Source: Sparassis latifolia (Eukaryota; Basidiomycota; Agaricomycetes; Polyporales; Sparassidaceae). From it: a stretch of DNA of 64,000 nt. The notes below the pieces were generated by a model that was given only the letters and a program-made list of their open reading frames with translations, was not told where the DNA came from and ran no database searches. The stretch is taken from NCBI GenBank assembly GCA_018466975.1, contig CM031562.1:1550001-1614000 (forward strand). The letters run 5' to 3'. The first letter of the stretch is position 1, and every line of letters begins with the position of its first letter. Both the position numbers and the translations under genes were made by a program. This document shows positions 1-12,820 of the stretch, piece after piece.

Positions 1-2132
1 GCCCACCGTCGCAGATCGAGACCGAACACCACGTCCGACTCGTCGTGTGCCACGGATTCGTACACTTGCGGTGTGGGACGGAACGGTCCAGTACGGTGCT
101 GCTCGATGAGCGCCTTGATGTCGGCCTCAGGCTGGTAGGCGGCGATAAGCGTGTCTGACCGCTCGAGGGAGGGTTCATAGGCTTTGGCGAACAACGCAAC
201 CGCGTCGTGATACTGCCGAAGAACTACGTTCGTGTTCGTGAGCGCATATTCAGGTATAGCACTCGATTTCTTACCCGTCTTAACGGCACGAAGGCGGTCG
301 AGCTCCCACCTCTGCAACGTCTTCAGCGTGTCCTCGATCCTCTCTTCGAGGGCAAGTCTCTGTCTGTCCAGCTTGCGTATCGCGATGCGGTACTCCCGAT
401 CAGCGACCTCGGCGTCACGGCGCAACTTGACGTGGGAAGGCTCATTACCATTCTGATTCGTGTTCAACGCTCTGGATACGAGTGATGCAAAGGACGCAGT
501 CGTGCGCTTCGCCTCTTCTGCTAAGGGAGAGAGCGCCTTCTGTGGGGACGACAGTGCCTGCTCCGGCTTCGCCGGGACAGCGACGCTGCCAAGATCGAAC
601 GCCTTCGAGATGGTCAGAACTCTACCACAGGAGAAGAGCACGAGCCACGCAGACACACCTTCGACCTGAACTGATAAATCGCGTCGGGCGCGTTCTCGAA
701 GTCGTTGCCGAGCTCGCCGAGCCTGCGCAGGAGCTTGTACTTCTCCGTGAGTTCCCGCGCTGCAAACGCGGCGCGGTCGAGATCGCCCCCGAAGCTCTCC
801 ACGTTCTCCTTCAGCCACGTCGCGAACTCCTCGCCAGAGAAGCATTCCTGGTACTCGCCGAGGAGCGGGAAGCGCACCGCGCGCAGCGGCAGCTCCTCCT
901 TCGCGCGCTTCAGCAGCACAGACACGTCTGCGGGAGGCACAGAGATCCCCGCGAGGATCATCGGGGGCGCTGGCGCCGGCGGCACCGGATCGGTGACGAG
1001 CTTCGGCAGCGGCGGGGAGAGGGGCGGCGGAGACGCGATTGACGGGGGAGATACCGCGCCCTCGATGGCGCGGCCCTTGCCTTTGTCGACTCTCGGCGTG
1101 CCCTTCTCTTTCTCCTCAGTGTCGGCGTCAAATTGTACCTCGGGTTGTGCATCATCGGTATGAGGAGCGGTCGTGGTGCCCAGGCGGAACTCCTTGAAAC
1201 GTGCTGAGATGCGCTCGGTCACCGTGGGTTGGCGCTGTGGCATGCGGCGCGGGCGGGCGTCCTTAGGCACTAGACTAGGGGATATTGTGTACTTGTCACC
1301 AGGTGGCTGGGTGACTGGAGCGAATCGGACACTAGAACAGACGTTAGAAATGCAGGGGGTTGCTCGAATGACATCAACTTACTCGTCTTCAGCTTCGTCT
1401 GCGCGACGAGTCTTCGTATGATAGTCGTCTTTTAATTTACCAACCTGCACACCGATGTGAGAACGGCTCCGAACTTAACGGTCGAAGCAACGCACATCGC
1501 CTTGAGCGAACTCGTACGAGAGCATCCAATGATCCAGGACGTTGCTCTTGCTCGCACGGAGCCTCTCCTACAACCACGTTAGCGGCCGTCGGTAAATGCC
1601 AGTCCAAGGATTCCCACCTTGTAACCAGTTGCCCATTTTTCGAAAGGCTCCGCGACTGACGTCCGCAGCTCTTTAGCTAAAAGCTCGTGCGCCTTACCTT
1701 GCGCAACGGACTCTTCTTGGAGCCCGCGGAAAGCTAAATGGAGAGACACGCCGTCCTCTTGCGCGAAAGCCGAGCCTGGGGTGGATCTCTCAGTAGGTAC
1801 GATCGGCAGAAAGCGCAGTTGTGGCCTACCTTTCGAAACGGGATTCGCCAAGGCGGTCGCGAGCCCGCTCTCTGCGATGGCCCGAGCCTGCAGGCGCCCA
1901 GCGTTCAGTACACGCAGCAACGTGCCCGCGCGCACACATACCTTGATAAATGCCACTATTTCTGCATTCTCTGCGACGCCCTGCGTTGCGAGAGGTCAGT
2001 ACGCTGGGCAGCAGCGGTAGAGAAAACGAGACGCACATTCTCAAGCTGGGTATAGAGCACCTCGAGCCCTGTCCTGTAGTCCTGCGACCAGAAGGAGTTT
2101 TGAAACGTGAGTGGGAGAGACAAGACGGCCAT
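1..2132 (-). CDS. RGD2: RhoGAP of the F-BAR/DEP type (Rgd2/Rga8-like), 3' part missing
   Basis: A GTPase-activating protein for Rho-family GTPases that binds curved plasma membrane and acts in polarity. The start at 2132 opens with MAVLSLPLTF, leading into an F-BAR core (NSFWSQDYRTGLEVLYTQLE). F-BAR motifs continue through later exons: PFEKWATGYK, then ERLRASKSN (exon about 1568-1494), then KLKDDYHTKTRRADEAED. A DEP domain follows (FSGEEFATWLKENV, residues encoded about 720-900), and then the second F-BAR half, a long helical stretch encoded by about 1-611. A DEP domain inserted inside the F-BAR is the signature of Rgd2/Rga8. The RhoGAP domain should lie beyond the left edge, so the catalytic arginine is not visible. 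At least seven short introns interrupt the gene. The order and motifs are seen; the target GTPase (Cdc42/Rho5 in yeast) is family knowledge only. Confidence 0.85.
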
Positions 2133-2594
2133 GCTGTGAAAGTCTGTGGCTGCGCTTCCGTTGACTGGGCTGGGGGTGGAAGTAGAAGACGTGGAAGTAG
2201 AAGTGAGAAGCTAAACGGAGCGAAGCAGACGAGGGTCGTGCTGTGCAAGGCGTTGTAGTGGCATGCACTAGACTGGAGAAGTGGCAACGTGCAAGCAGGG
2301 CTGGGTCACTGCCCCGTCCTCGGTCTTAAACTCGGAGTTCCCGGTAATACACCAACGCCAACACCAACACCAACCTGATGGATCTCAAACAGGGCGAGCG
2401 CCGGCGCCGTTTCCTTTCCCCTTACAGCCCGCGCGCGACGAAATGCTCACCCGGCCCGCCGCGAACTCATCGCAGCACTTGATGCGTAGGCGCGCAGTCA
2501 ATGTCGAGCGCATCCTCGTCAAACACCGCGCCGACGGCGACACGCAACGAGGTGGAAAGCAATCACGACAAGCAATTATCACGACTTTGCATTA
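2133..2594. other. Intergenic: Rgd2-like promoter and mL44 3' end
   Basis: No gene is seen. The stretch holds the upstream region of the leftward RhoGAP gene and the 3' flank of mL44. An imperfect CAACAC-type microsatellite sits at about 2350-2375. Confidence 0.6.
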
Positions 2595-3867
2595 CTATAT
2601 ATCCTCTAGATCCTCCTCGTCCCCTTGCGCGCGCCGTCCAGGGGCCCGCAGCCCACTCCGCCCCGAACTGCCGTAGAGCACCTCGGAGTCGCCCATGGCG
2701 CCTGGCACGTACGCGCTCTCGGGTCCCTGCACCTCAAGGACACTACCTGTGCCCTCGGGGAACGTCGATGTCGGCAGCTGCACTAAATGTGGTGGCTGCC
2801 GTGTGAGGTAGAGTCGGAGCAACGAATCCTCAGCCGCCTGCGACGCGCCGCTGTCAAGATACCCTTCATGGGAGGCCGCGAAGGAACACTCACTCGGAAC
2901 TCTGCCATTTTCAAGGAGCTGCCAAACCCTTCTCCGAGCTTGCCCGCTCCTGAATAGATGCCCACTACGAATACTGGCGATTTCGAGAAACGACCTGTCT
3001 CTTTCAATAATCTAACAGCAGGACGACGCAGAATACACGTCAGGACGGGGTGTGCGCGCTCGACACGGGGGTGTGCACGTACCTTGAGACGGGCCGTTCT
3101 CGCCCAAACTTGGCAACGGTCTCCAGCAGTGCTTGTTTAGGATCGCGGAATTTTATCATGCTACGCAGGTCCACTTCACGACTGAGAAAGAACTTGTGTG
3201 CGAATTTCCGGGCCGAGAGCAGCGAGCGGTTCTGGTACACCAGTGCGGTCAGTGCACGCGGGATCGAAGAAAGGGCGTCCGGATGCAGGACGCCGGGTCG
3301 TAGCGGTGTATTCGACTGGTAGCGGCGGCATTACCTGAGAAACAGCGAGGACGCGAATAGACAGACACATACTGTTCTGTGCCATCGCAGGAGGGGTGTA
3401 GCACCCATCTCTTTTGCGATGCCTGCGCAGGTCGTGGGACCAACGTAAGCACTTACCGCGGCCTTGAGAACACGCGTCGGAAGGTGCGGATAGGACGCGT
3501 TCACGTATTCTGTCGCGAAGAGACCGAGCAGCGAGTTCCCGAGGGTTTCCAGGTTGGCATTCGTGGCAGGTAGAGGGTCTTTCGGATGATGTCGCTTGAA
3601 GAGTGGTACGAACGAGGAGTGAGTGCACGCCTGCTGGATGATGTCTGTGGAGGTGAGGACCTTTCCGAGACCTATGCGGTGTGCGAATGCGGTGAGGGCG
3701 GTGGGTGGGGCGGGCTGGAGGGTTGCCCATGCCTGAGTGTCGAAAAAGTGTAGTTTTGAGGAGCCAGAGACGACGGCCTCGGACGGGGGGAAGGCTTTGA
3801 GGTGTGCGGTAGAGACCGAGGCTAGTTTGGCGGCCGTGCTCGCCAGACGTTTTTGTGCATAGCCCAT
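2595..3867 (-). CDS. MRPL3: Mitochondrial large-subunit ribosomal protein mL44 (MRPL44/Mrpl3)
   Basis: A component of the mitochondrial large ribosomal subunit, built from an inactive RNase III fold followed by a dsRNA-binding domain. The RNase III-like part is encoded about 3750-3400 (HSSFVPLFK, then NLETLGNSLLGLFATEYV). The usual acidic catalytic residues of the RNase III signature (ERLEFLGD) are replaced (LETLGNSLL), as in mL44 rather than in Dicer-type enzymes. The dsRBD part follows in exons around 3240-3050 and 3007-2900 (SPVFVVGIYSGAGKLGEGFG) and continues to the stop at 2595. The start at 3867 (MGYAQKRLAS) gives a plausible basic, Ser/Ala-rich presequence; an upstream in-frame ATG at 4023 is possible but adds Cys-rich residues unlike a targeting peptide. 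The gene is divergent from the carboxypeptidase gene. Confidence 0.87.
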
Positions 3868-4257
3868 GCTCGTCGTCCGCCAGCACCGTGACCCGCTCAC
3901 TCGCAGACGTCGCTCGGCTTCGAAAATACACCAACTCGATATGGAAATTCCTCCAGGACCCGCGACACCCTTGCGCGTCTCCCTGCACGCGGCGTGACGC
4001 GACGCGCTCGAATTCGCGCACATCGCCTTTCGTGCTCCCATCTCTCGCCTGCGACAAAACACACTTATCCCGCCATGTCGCCCGCTCGACGGTGTCTCCC
4101 CGGAGACCCTCTCTTCCGTCATACGTGCAGCTGCACACGACAATCGACGCTTATCTCGCCGTGATACGGCCCCGATATCGTCGGTTCTCGAATTCTTGTC
4201 CTCACGCTGTGCATAAATACAGACTGCAAAGGTCGCCCAACCCCTTCACGATCCGCC
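3868..4257. other. Divergent promoter between mL44 and carboxypeptidase S
   Basis: About 390 bases separate the two start codons. No gene, and no TATA box that stands out. The mL44 start choice (3867 or 4023) affects its exact size. Confidence 0.5.
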
Positions 4258-6661
4258 ATGTCCTCCAGCACCAGCGAGAAGGGCGCACTCCTTCCGTGGT
4301 CTGCGTCGCACCCAGCCCACCATCAACGCCGCTATCGCGGACGGCGCGCCGGCTGGATCCTCCTTGCTGCCCTCGTCTCGGCATGCCTTTGCACCCTCGC
4401 CCGTGTGAACGTCCTCTCTGTCTCTAACCCGTTCGGCTACGCCGCCGCGGAAGCAGAGCTCTCTGCGCTCTGCCCACAGGTCGCTCCGCTCATTCCCGTC
4501 AAAAACAGAGAGGTGTGGGAGAGCCTCGGCGAGACAATCAAGACGCCGGACTTCCTCACGCGCGCCGTGGACTGGCTCGGCGGGGCGGTTAGGGTTGCGT
4601 GAGTATCCTGCTATGTTCTGAGCGCACACGCGACACTCAGAGAAGTCCGCAGGACCCCGAGCTTCGACGAGATGCTGGACGTCGGCGTGGATCCCCGCTG
4701 GGAGGTCTTTGCGCCCTTCCATGACTATCTCGTCGGGGCGTTCCCGAAGGTGTAAGTTACAACTTCCGACCCCAAGGATGAAATGATAATCAACTTTTCC
4801 AGTCACGCATCGCTCGAGCTCACGAAGGTGAACACCTATGGCTTGGTATACGTCTGGACGGGATCGGACGCGTCTCTGAAGCCGCTGCTTCTGACTGCGC
4901 ACCAAGGTATTTGTATCACGTCGCGTTCAGTGCGGCTCAATCCTCACGTCGAGACGCAGATGTCGTCCCCGTAAATCCAGACACGTACGATAAATGGGTG
5001 CACCCACCTTTCTCGGGTTATTTCGACGGTGCGCGTGGGTCATGTAATGCAGCAGGTGCATCGATGACGCTTTCGGCTGTCAGGCACGCGCATTTGGGGT
5101 CGCGGCAGTCGGGACGACAAAAGCGGCCTGATTGGCAGTCTGTAAGCCGACCTCTCACAGGAGTAATCGACTCCAGGACTCAACCATCCGTAGGTCTGCT
5201 GTTGAGGCCTTGTTAGAGCGTGGTTTTAAGCCTACCCGATCTGTCGTCCTCGCATTCGGGTTTGACGAGGAAACCAGTGGACTTCACGTGCGTTCTGTAC
5301 GTAAAAATCCTCACTCTCACAAAACTCATCTGCCTTCCGCAGGGTGCTTACGCTATCGGCCAATACCTTCTTTCGACCTATGGTGAGAATGCATTCGCAA
5401 TGCTAGTCGATGAAGGCGGTGCGTAGCTACTCCATATCCACGCGGTCCAATTTATCTCATCCCGCTCCAGGAAAATTTGGCGAGGAGCACGGCGGAGTAT
5501 TCGCCCGTCCTTCGATTGCCGAGAAGGGCTACATTGATATTCGGCTCACCGTCACTTCACCCGGCGGACACTCGAGCATTCCTCCTGCACACACGGTACG
5601 CAATATCCGCGCGACCCCACCCAATCACTCACCGAGCAACTGTAGACGATCGGCATCCTTGCCGCGCTGCTCGTTGAGTACGAGGAGCACCCGATCGAGG
5701 CGCATCTGAAGCGCGATACGCCGGTGTACTGGCATGCGCAGTGCCTCGCCGCGCACGCGCCGGAGCTATCTCCTTCCCTGCGCAGACACCTTGCCAGGTC
5801 GGTAAAATCGGACAAGGCGCTGCGCAAGGCCCAGGAGGAGCTTTTCGAGGACCACACGTTCGAGGCGCTCGTGGGCACGACTCAAGCGATCGACCTGATC
5901 GACGGGGGCGTCAAGACGAACGCACTCCCCGAGAACGCGGTAGCGGTCATTAACCACCGCATCGCCACCGACAGGTGCGCTGGGACTCTCTTATTCTTGT
6001 TCCCCTTCCCCCATCGACGTGCATGTTGTACCGGTACTGATGTCAGCGCTGTCGTAGCTCCGTCGGGGCGGTGAAGGAGCGTGCGACGGCGCTCTTCAAG
6101 TCTGTCGCGGCGGGCTTCAATCTCTCCTACACTGCGTTCGGCTCGCGCATCACTGACGTGGACGCGCGCGCGTACGGCACGCTCACACTTACCGACGCGT
6201 TCGGCACCGCGCTCGAGCCCGCGCCTCTGACGCCGACCGGGCCGGATGCAGCGCCGTTCCTGCTGCTCTCTGGCTCGATCAAGGCGACGTACAACGACCA
6301 CCGCGCGCTGCTCGGGGACGGCATCACCGTCATGCCCAGTCTGGTGTCGGGCAACACGGGTGGGTCGGAGCCGTCTTGGTCTCGATCAGAACCGCGAGAT
6401 TGACGTACGGCTGGCAGATACGCGGTACTACTGGCCGTTGACGCAGCATATCTTCCGGTACAGCCACACCAACGGGGGCAATGGCACCGGGCTGGAGGGC
6501 GTGCATACGATCAATGAAGGTGAGCATTGAACGCGTCACTATTAGATATGGGATGGCTTGGCTTGAGCGATGCGCCAGCGATTCCGATCGTGGACTTTCT
6601 GGAGATCATCCGGTGGTTCACGACGCTCATCCTCAACGCGGACGAGTCCACCACCCTCTAA
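4258..6661 (+). CDS. CPS1: Vacuolar carboxypeptidase S (Gly-X carboxypeptidase), peptidase M20
   Basis: A zinc metallo-carboxypeptidase that releases C-terminal residues from peptides in the vacuole. The N-terminus is a short basic cytosolic tail followed by a signal-anchor helix (AGWILLAALVSACLCTLA, about residues 31-48), giving a type II membrane topology as in yeast Cps1. M20 metal-site motifs are all present: LLTAHQDVVPV (split by an intron at 4905-4970), IWGRGSRDDKSGLIG, GFDEETSG and LVDEGG. The dimerisation domain follows (TVTSPGGHSSIPPAHT), then the C-terminal catalytic half. Introns are short, including a 52-nt one before SAVEALLERG. The last exon starts after 6572 (IPIVDFLEIIRWF) and ends with TAA at 6659-6661. 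The length, roughly 570 residues, fits the family. Confidence 0.93.
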
Positions 6662-7422
6662 GTAGGTAGGGAGCAGGCGCGCGGTGCGGACACATGACGC
6701 GCGGGTCGTGCGCATTGGTGAAAAGTGGAGCGCATGACTGACCGGCCGGGGGCACGAATTCGGGTAGTGCGGGCGATATAGCGAGTCGGGAGATTAGAAT
6801 CTGTGCATATGATGTATGTACTTTTAGTTTGAGTGAAGAATGAAAGTGTGAGTCTAGACGGATTGGCGGTATGCTAGCACTAGCTGATCAGGGCGACCAT
6901 GCTGGAAGAGTGAAGTTCTTGCAGGACGCTGCCGCGCAAGGACTTGGACTTTCACGTCGAGATACAAGCAATCTGATGTGTTGTTCAATGATCAGACATC
7001 GCGGGCAGAAGTGGGACAGCTATCTGACAGAAGAGGTCGAAAACGACTTGGCGTGGTGTTGGCTCCCGGCACGAGTATGCACTGGCAGGTAAATGAAAAA
7101 TAGTGCAAAAAATGTACCAGGAGCTGCATAATTCAGGTGAGATCATTCGGGTGAGCTGCAGCAAATCTGACACGAGTGGCACCGCCAGGACAGTGTCGAA
7201 GACATGAAACTCGAGAGAGCTGTATGCTCAGCCACCGCTCAGCTGTCACTTGGCGGGGATCATCTGTGTGACAGAAGGAGTCACAGGAGCGTGACAGGGC
7301 TAGGATAGACGATTGGAATATACTGGCGCTGTGGGACGTGGTTGCAGTCTTCCTGGTAAGCAGCTGCAGCGACCGCGGCCTCTGACACGGCCCTGGAGAC
7401 CTCGACGTCCTTCTCACACACC
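6662..7422. other. Intergenic: CPS1 3' flank and LRG1 promoter
   Basis: No supported gene; the short open frames here lack coding character. A cluster of GTGACAG heptamers (listed separately) lies 125-180 bases upstream of the LRG1 start. Confidence 0.55.
7243..7297. promoter_or_regulatory. Three GTGACAG/CTGTCAC heptamers upstream of LRG1
   Basis: CTGTCAC at 7243-7249 and GTGACAG at 7268-7274 and 7291-7297, all within 55 bases, with a fourth partial GTCACAGG at 7280-7286. The core TGACAG is the classical binding site of TALE-class homeodomain proteins. That this is a regulatory cluster is inference from spacing alone. Confidence 0.35.
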
Positions 7423-10400
7423 ATGTCTGCTGCCAGCGACCACTACCGTCTCTATCAGGCCGCAACCTCTCCCGCTGACCATGCTCCAGAGTCTGCTCTT
7501 GCCTACATGGCTTCCGGCGACGATGCCAATCTCCATCCTGACCGCAACGCCTCTTCTCCCCGTCTTCCACCCTCTCCCAATCCCGGAGCAGCAGCAAGCG
7601 GCTCACACCCTCCAGAGCGTCCTCCACCTCCTACCAGGGCCTCTACCGTCAGCTCCTCTCACAACTACGATCAGCGCAGGCAAAGGCCCGATGACCATCC
7701 CCACGCCCGCAGCGAGGATCTGAACCATACCACTTCCCGCGCCTCCAACGACCCCGGCGTACCCGATCTCTCCTCCCAGGCCTCCTCTCGATCCCAGACC
7801 TTTCTCTCCGCCAGTCGGCCCACCACCCCCGCCGGCTCTGCCAACAACCAGGCATCCTCTTCCGACCTCTCTGAGTTCCCAAAAGCTCGCCCAGGGAGCG
7901 TGCACTCGGAATCGTCCCAAGGCTCTGAGTCATCAACCCCAGGAGGGAGCGTGCCGGGCGGAACTTCCACTACACATACGAGTACCAGCATTGCCTCCAC
8001 GTAAGTCTCCGTTTGGTCCCGTGGGCTCCAGTGTCGCTCTTCCGGATCCTGGCTCTGCCGTCTGACATTACTATGCTATTAGACCATGTAGTGCCTGCGG
8101 CAAGGCCATGCAAGGCGCGTTTGTGCGTGCTCTGGGAACAGTCTATCACCTCCAGTGTTTCAAGTGTATGGTGCGTCGGAGGGGCGCATTTCCCCTCGGT
8201 CTCTTGCTGACGGCGAGCAGGATTGCGGCACCGTTGTTGCGTCCAAGTTCTTCCCTATAGACGGGCCAGATGGCAGGCAGCATCCGTTATGCGAACGGGA
8301 CTACTTCCGAAGGCTGAACCTCATCTGCGCGAAGTGCGGGATGGCGTTGCGAGGGAGTTACATTACAGCGTGCAGTGAGTCTTTTGCAAAGTCGTATATC
8401 ACTGTCCTTTACGACCGCTATCCTCAGATAAAAAGTTCCACGTGGAACATTTTACTTGCTCTGTCTGTCCGACCCTGTTTGGCCCACAAGACTCCTACTA
8501 TGAGCACGAGGGCGACGTGTATTGTCACTACCACTATTCGACGCGGTTCGCCACCAAATGTGCAGGATGCAACAGTGCCATCCTCAAGCAGTTTGTGGAA
8601 ATTAACCGGAACATGCGCGACGAATGCTGGCACCCAGAGTGCTACATGATCAACAAGGCGATCTATCTACGTCTACTATCGTGCCATTACGTATGCTGAC
8701 GATGGCCCCTTCATTGCAGTTCTGGAATGTCAAGGTTGTGTCAAGAAGACCTATACCTGCATACACAGAGGAAGGCGACGGTAATTCTACCGAGCCTCTG
8801 TATGCCGAAGAGGAGCGGCGGGAGACCGCCACGACTCTTAAGGATAAACAGATCAGGATGGAGCAGCAGGTCTACCGTATCTGGACGTGAGCGCTCCGCA
8901 TCCTTGTGCGCATTACGTCTTTCGCTTATGGCTTCTCCAGGGTGCTGTCGGCCTTTGAAGAGTCAAGTGCGGCGTGTATCTCAGATATGTTACGGCAGGT
9001 CAGCAACGGCCAATATTCTGAGGCTATCAGGATGGCCGAGAAGTTCATCCTACACGTCGAAGTGCTCTTTGCCACGATTGACGACTTGGAGTGGCATTTT
9101 GCTCGACTAAAGCTTAAGGGTGCGCTCCGTTCCTCACTTTGTGCCGTCGAATTATCTCATGACCCCGGATCTTCGTCCCAGGCATGTCACATGTGCGCGA
9201 AGCGAGAATGCTCTGTCGGAAGACAGTTGACCTTTTTACCCTGCTCTCGCACACTCAAGAGACGGGCACGCGGAGGATGGGTATGACCCAGGAGCTGCTC
9301 GCTCTCGTCACCGGGCTGGCGCACTACCTTAAGATCCTCATCCGCATCGCCCTCACGGGCGCGCTGAAGCTGGAGCGCGAACAGGACGTGCGCGAGGCGA
9401 TAACGTCCTTCCTCGATAAGTTGCACATGCTCGCGATCCAGGCCGGGAACCCGAGCGCGAAGCGCATGATGAAGCGCGCGAATGGCGAGTTCATGGGCCC
9501 CAGTGAGTCTGGCGGTAACGCGGGCACTCAGGGCGTCACGTACGGCTTTAAGAGCCTCGCGCCAGAGAACGCTGGCGAGTCACCCTTCGCGAACGGGCCT
9601 CGCGACCCTGCGCTCGCCAAGGTATCCGTTGTCAACCCCCCGTCGGATCTCTGCGTCAAGTGCAACCTCACCGTCGAGGAGGACTGCGTACGCCTAGGGA
9701 CGTACCAGCGGTGGCATTCACACTGCGTCCAATGCGGGACGTGCGGGAAGGCGGCTGCAGCGCCAGTGCCCAAGGAGCCGCCCCCACCGAAGAGCCCCGA
9801 TGACAAAGATAAGGAGAAAGACACACCGAAGCTGTCCACGGCACGGCGGCCACCCGCCAACGTGAGCATGTTTGTGTATGAGGTCGACACGATGAAGGAC
9901 ACGACGTCGTTTGGCACCGTCCCGACTGTTATTTTTTGTACTGATCACGGCCACGGCGGCTGTCGGAGCGGATTCCAGACCGTCTCGCGGTTGGAGCAGT
10001 ATGCATTTTTGCTGAACGTCGCGCTGCGACGGCTGTATGCGCTGCTGAAGAAGCGGGGTGTGGTGCAGCTCACTCCAGGTTAGTGTCTTTTCATCTGGAG
10101 CGATGTCTATCTAACCTATTCACGACAGCTCCACAAGGGCAAACACCAAGGGACCACGAGGAAGACCTGTACCGCAACTCAGGCGAAATTAACCGCTTGA
10201 AGTCCGTTCACCTAGATCGGAAGCTATCTGCCACCGCTCGAGTGCCAAAGCGATCGACGATCGTCGAGAGCCCGACGGGGAAAGTCGCGCAGCCGACCGA
10301 TGTGATGCACTCGCAGCGCTCGCAGGACGTCCGCACCGCGCAGCAGATGCAACCGAAGCACCTCAAGTCCTTCCAACCGCCGACGCGCCCGCCGCACCCG

Positions 10401-12248
10401 GGCTCGCTGGGCCTAATCGACACGAACCAGCAGGGACAGGTCATCCGCCCTGCGTTCGCGCGGAACAACACGGAGGTGATGATCGTCGACGACTCCGCGC
10501 CGACGTCGCCCGCGGGTGGCGTCGACGAGGGGACCGTCGCGGGCGTCGAGGACGGCATCACGCTCGCGGACATCCCGCAGATCGTCGAGGCCGCGCAGGC
10601 GCGCGAGCAGCATCGGTCGCTCCCCCGCGAGAGCTTGATACCGTTCATCGCGGAGCTCAACCCCGTGGAGCTTGCGATCGTGAAGCACTGTGCGGTGCTG
10701 GTTCTCATGCGCTCGCCATTGCGGGAGCAGATGGATCTTGACGAGATATTGGAGCTTGTGGAGATAAAGAAGTCGTCTTTCTGGAACAAGCTATTCAAGC
10801 AGGGCAGTGACAAGAAGAACGTGAAGAAAAAAGGTGCGTGCACATCCGTTGAATGGATCGGGAGCGGTCCCTGAACATCGGGCGATAGGCGTCTTCGGTG
10901 TGCCGTTGGAACTGCTTGTTGAGAGAGAAGGGGCAGATTCGTTGCTTGGAGCATCTCGAGTAGCGATGAAAATTCCCAGTTTCGTCGACGACGTAGTGTC
11001 GGCAATGCGGCAGATGGGTAAGTAGTCAATCTATCGGATCTGTGCTGCATCTTACAGTTTTCGATCGAAAGATATGTCTGTCGAGGGTATTTTTCGGCGG
11101 AATGGCAATATCAGGCGCCTGAAGGAGCTCACTGAGGCAATTGACCGAGATCCGTCGTCGGTGGACCTCACACAAGATAATCCCGTACAGCTAGCAGCGT
11201 TGTTGAAGAAATTCTTCCGCGAACTGCCAGATCCTTTGATGACGTACAAGCTGCATCGTCTCTTCATTGCGTCACAAGGTGTGTTATCACCATGAATATG
11301 GATCCATGGCTAGTTGTTGATATGATTTTGTAGGTTTTCCTAACGAGGCTGACCGGACACGCCTGCTTCACATGGTCTCTCTCATCCTGCCGAAGGCACA
11401 CAGAGATACGATGGAGGTCCTGTTCGTGTTTTTGAAATGGGTCGCGTCTTTCGCGCATATGGATGCCGAGACCGGGAGCAAGATGGACCTATCCAACCTG
11501 GCAACGGTCATTTGTCCCAGCATCCTGTACTCTCGTGGGCGGGACGCGGTGCGGGACGAGAGTTTTGGAGCCATCCGCGTCGTCACCGCACTGCTGGAGA
11601 ACCAGGACGAATTTTACTGTGTACCACAAGAGTTCCTCCCTATCTTGCATGACCAGGATTACTTCGCGAATAGCATGGATCTCCCGAGCAAAGAGTTCCT
11701 GAAGAAGTGTGACACCTATATGCGCCTCAAGGCCAATGGGCGTACACCAGGATTGACCTCGCCTGTGTCGGGCTCGGCGCCTTTCCCTCCCAACACACCA
11801 CGATCGGAGGACATGCGTTCGTTCCCCCCAAGGTTGGTGCTTGGCCTGCCACCCGTTACTTCGTACTGAGATTCTACAGAGCACAGTCAAATCACCAATA
11901 CGTCGACCGACCGATCCTGGGAAGCCCGTCCCCTCTGAAAACTTGATCCGCAACGGACAAGGACAGCCAACGCGGCAGCAGACCCTTCCCCCTCTTCAAC
12001 ACTCATCCTTCTCCCACTCAGCCCCTGGCGGGACGTCCTCATCATCCTCTTTGCAAGCCGCTATCCACGCGCCTCAGCCGCGGGCTCCCGAAGTGCAGCC
12101 GTCGACCAGCGAATGGGTTCCCCCGGAGCGTCAACCATTTATCGGGCAGGTCCCCAGTCGGCCGTCGTCACGGCCCAACTCGTTCGTCCTCCCGCGGAGT
12201 AGCGTTGAGGGCGCGCCTCCATTCTCGAACGGTCATCAGCGAATATAA
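7423..12248 (+). CDS. LRG1: Three-LIM RhoGAP, Lrg1-type
   Basis: A Rho1 GTPase-activating protein that tunes beta-glucan synthesis and cell-wall-integrity signalling. A low-complexity Ser/Pro-rich N-terminus (about 190 residues) precedes LIM1 (PCSACGKAMQGAF, YHLQCFKC, CERDYFRR) and LIM2 (CAKCGMALRG, EHFTCSVC, CHYHYSTRFATKC), both split by introns between 8080 and 8670. A helical linker follows, then LIM3 (LCVKCNLTVEEDC, WHSHCVQCGTCG, encoded 9650-9760) with a Pro/Lys insertion. The RhoGAP domain starts at GVFGVPLELLV (about 10890). It has the arginine-finger segment EGIFRRNGN (11080-11105) and the conserved KFFRELPDPL. The C-terminal tail is unstructured and ends GHQRI at 12248. Three LIM domains plus a C-terminal GAP separate Lrg1 from the two-LIM Rga1/Rga2 group. 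There are about ten introns of 50-90 nt. Confidence 0.92.
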
Positions 12249-12820
12249 CGTTCATGCTCTGGTTCTCACTGTTGGTCTACTCCCGCTTGCTTCTGGCATG
12301 CACTCACCCTGTTGCATTTCTGATTCACTATCTGTACTTCACCATACGCCTTACGCCTCTCTCATTTAAGCTATGACACGGACGCACCATCTATACCCTT
12401 CTAAGCCGTTAGGGCGGATAGCATTTGCATGAAGTCAATCTTAACGTTGCTTGAATGTAAGCGCTACGCAGCTAACTTGTTCACAATGCCCATGTACAGG
12501 AGAACGGACAGCCGGAATGTACAAGGGCCAATAGATGGCGAAGGTTCTTTGCGCAAGTCGTACAACACGCATCCAATGATAAGTCGCGAATGTGATGTGA
12601 TCGATATGGAATCTGAACATAACGTGCATGTCGCGCAGTACTTTCAAGGCTAGAACACATGAGGGGAAAGCAAACATAGTCAACATGACCCGAGCATTTA
12701 CTTGAGAGGGATGCTATAGGCATGTCATTGATCAGCTCGACACTTGTTGAAAACATGAAAATGACATACAATCGAGACGCTGGATGGCGATGACAGTCAA
12801 TCAATATTGCTACAGTTCAA
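12249..12820. other. Convergent intergenic region LRG1 / RPS15
   Basis: 3' flanks of two convergent genes. Open frames of up to about 100 codons occur on both strands but show no family resemblance or splice logic. Nothing else is seen. Confidence 0.5.

Noticed and set aside
482..1042. Long open frame on the plus strand opposite the F-BAR/DEP gene
   Set aside because: It is antisense to well-supported exons encoding a DEP domain; its Arg-rich translation is a shadow of GC-rich codons.
5138..5195. Very short 19-nt intron in CPS1
   Set aside because: A longer acceptor at 5192 gives a 52-nt intron and the family-consistent junction GLIGSL-SAVEALL.
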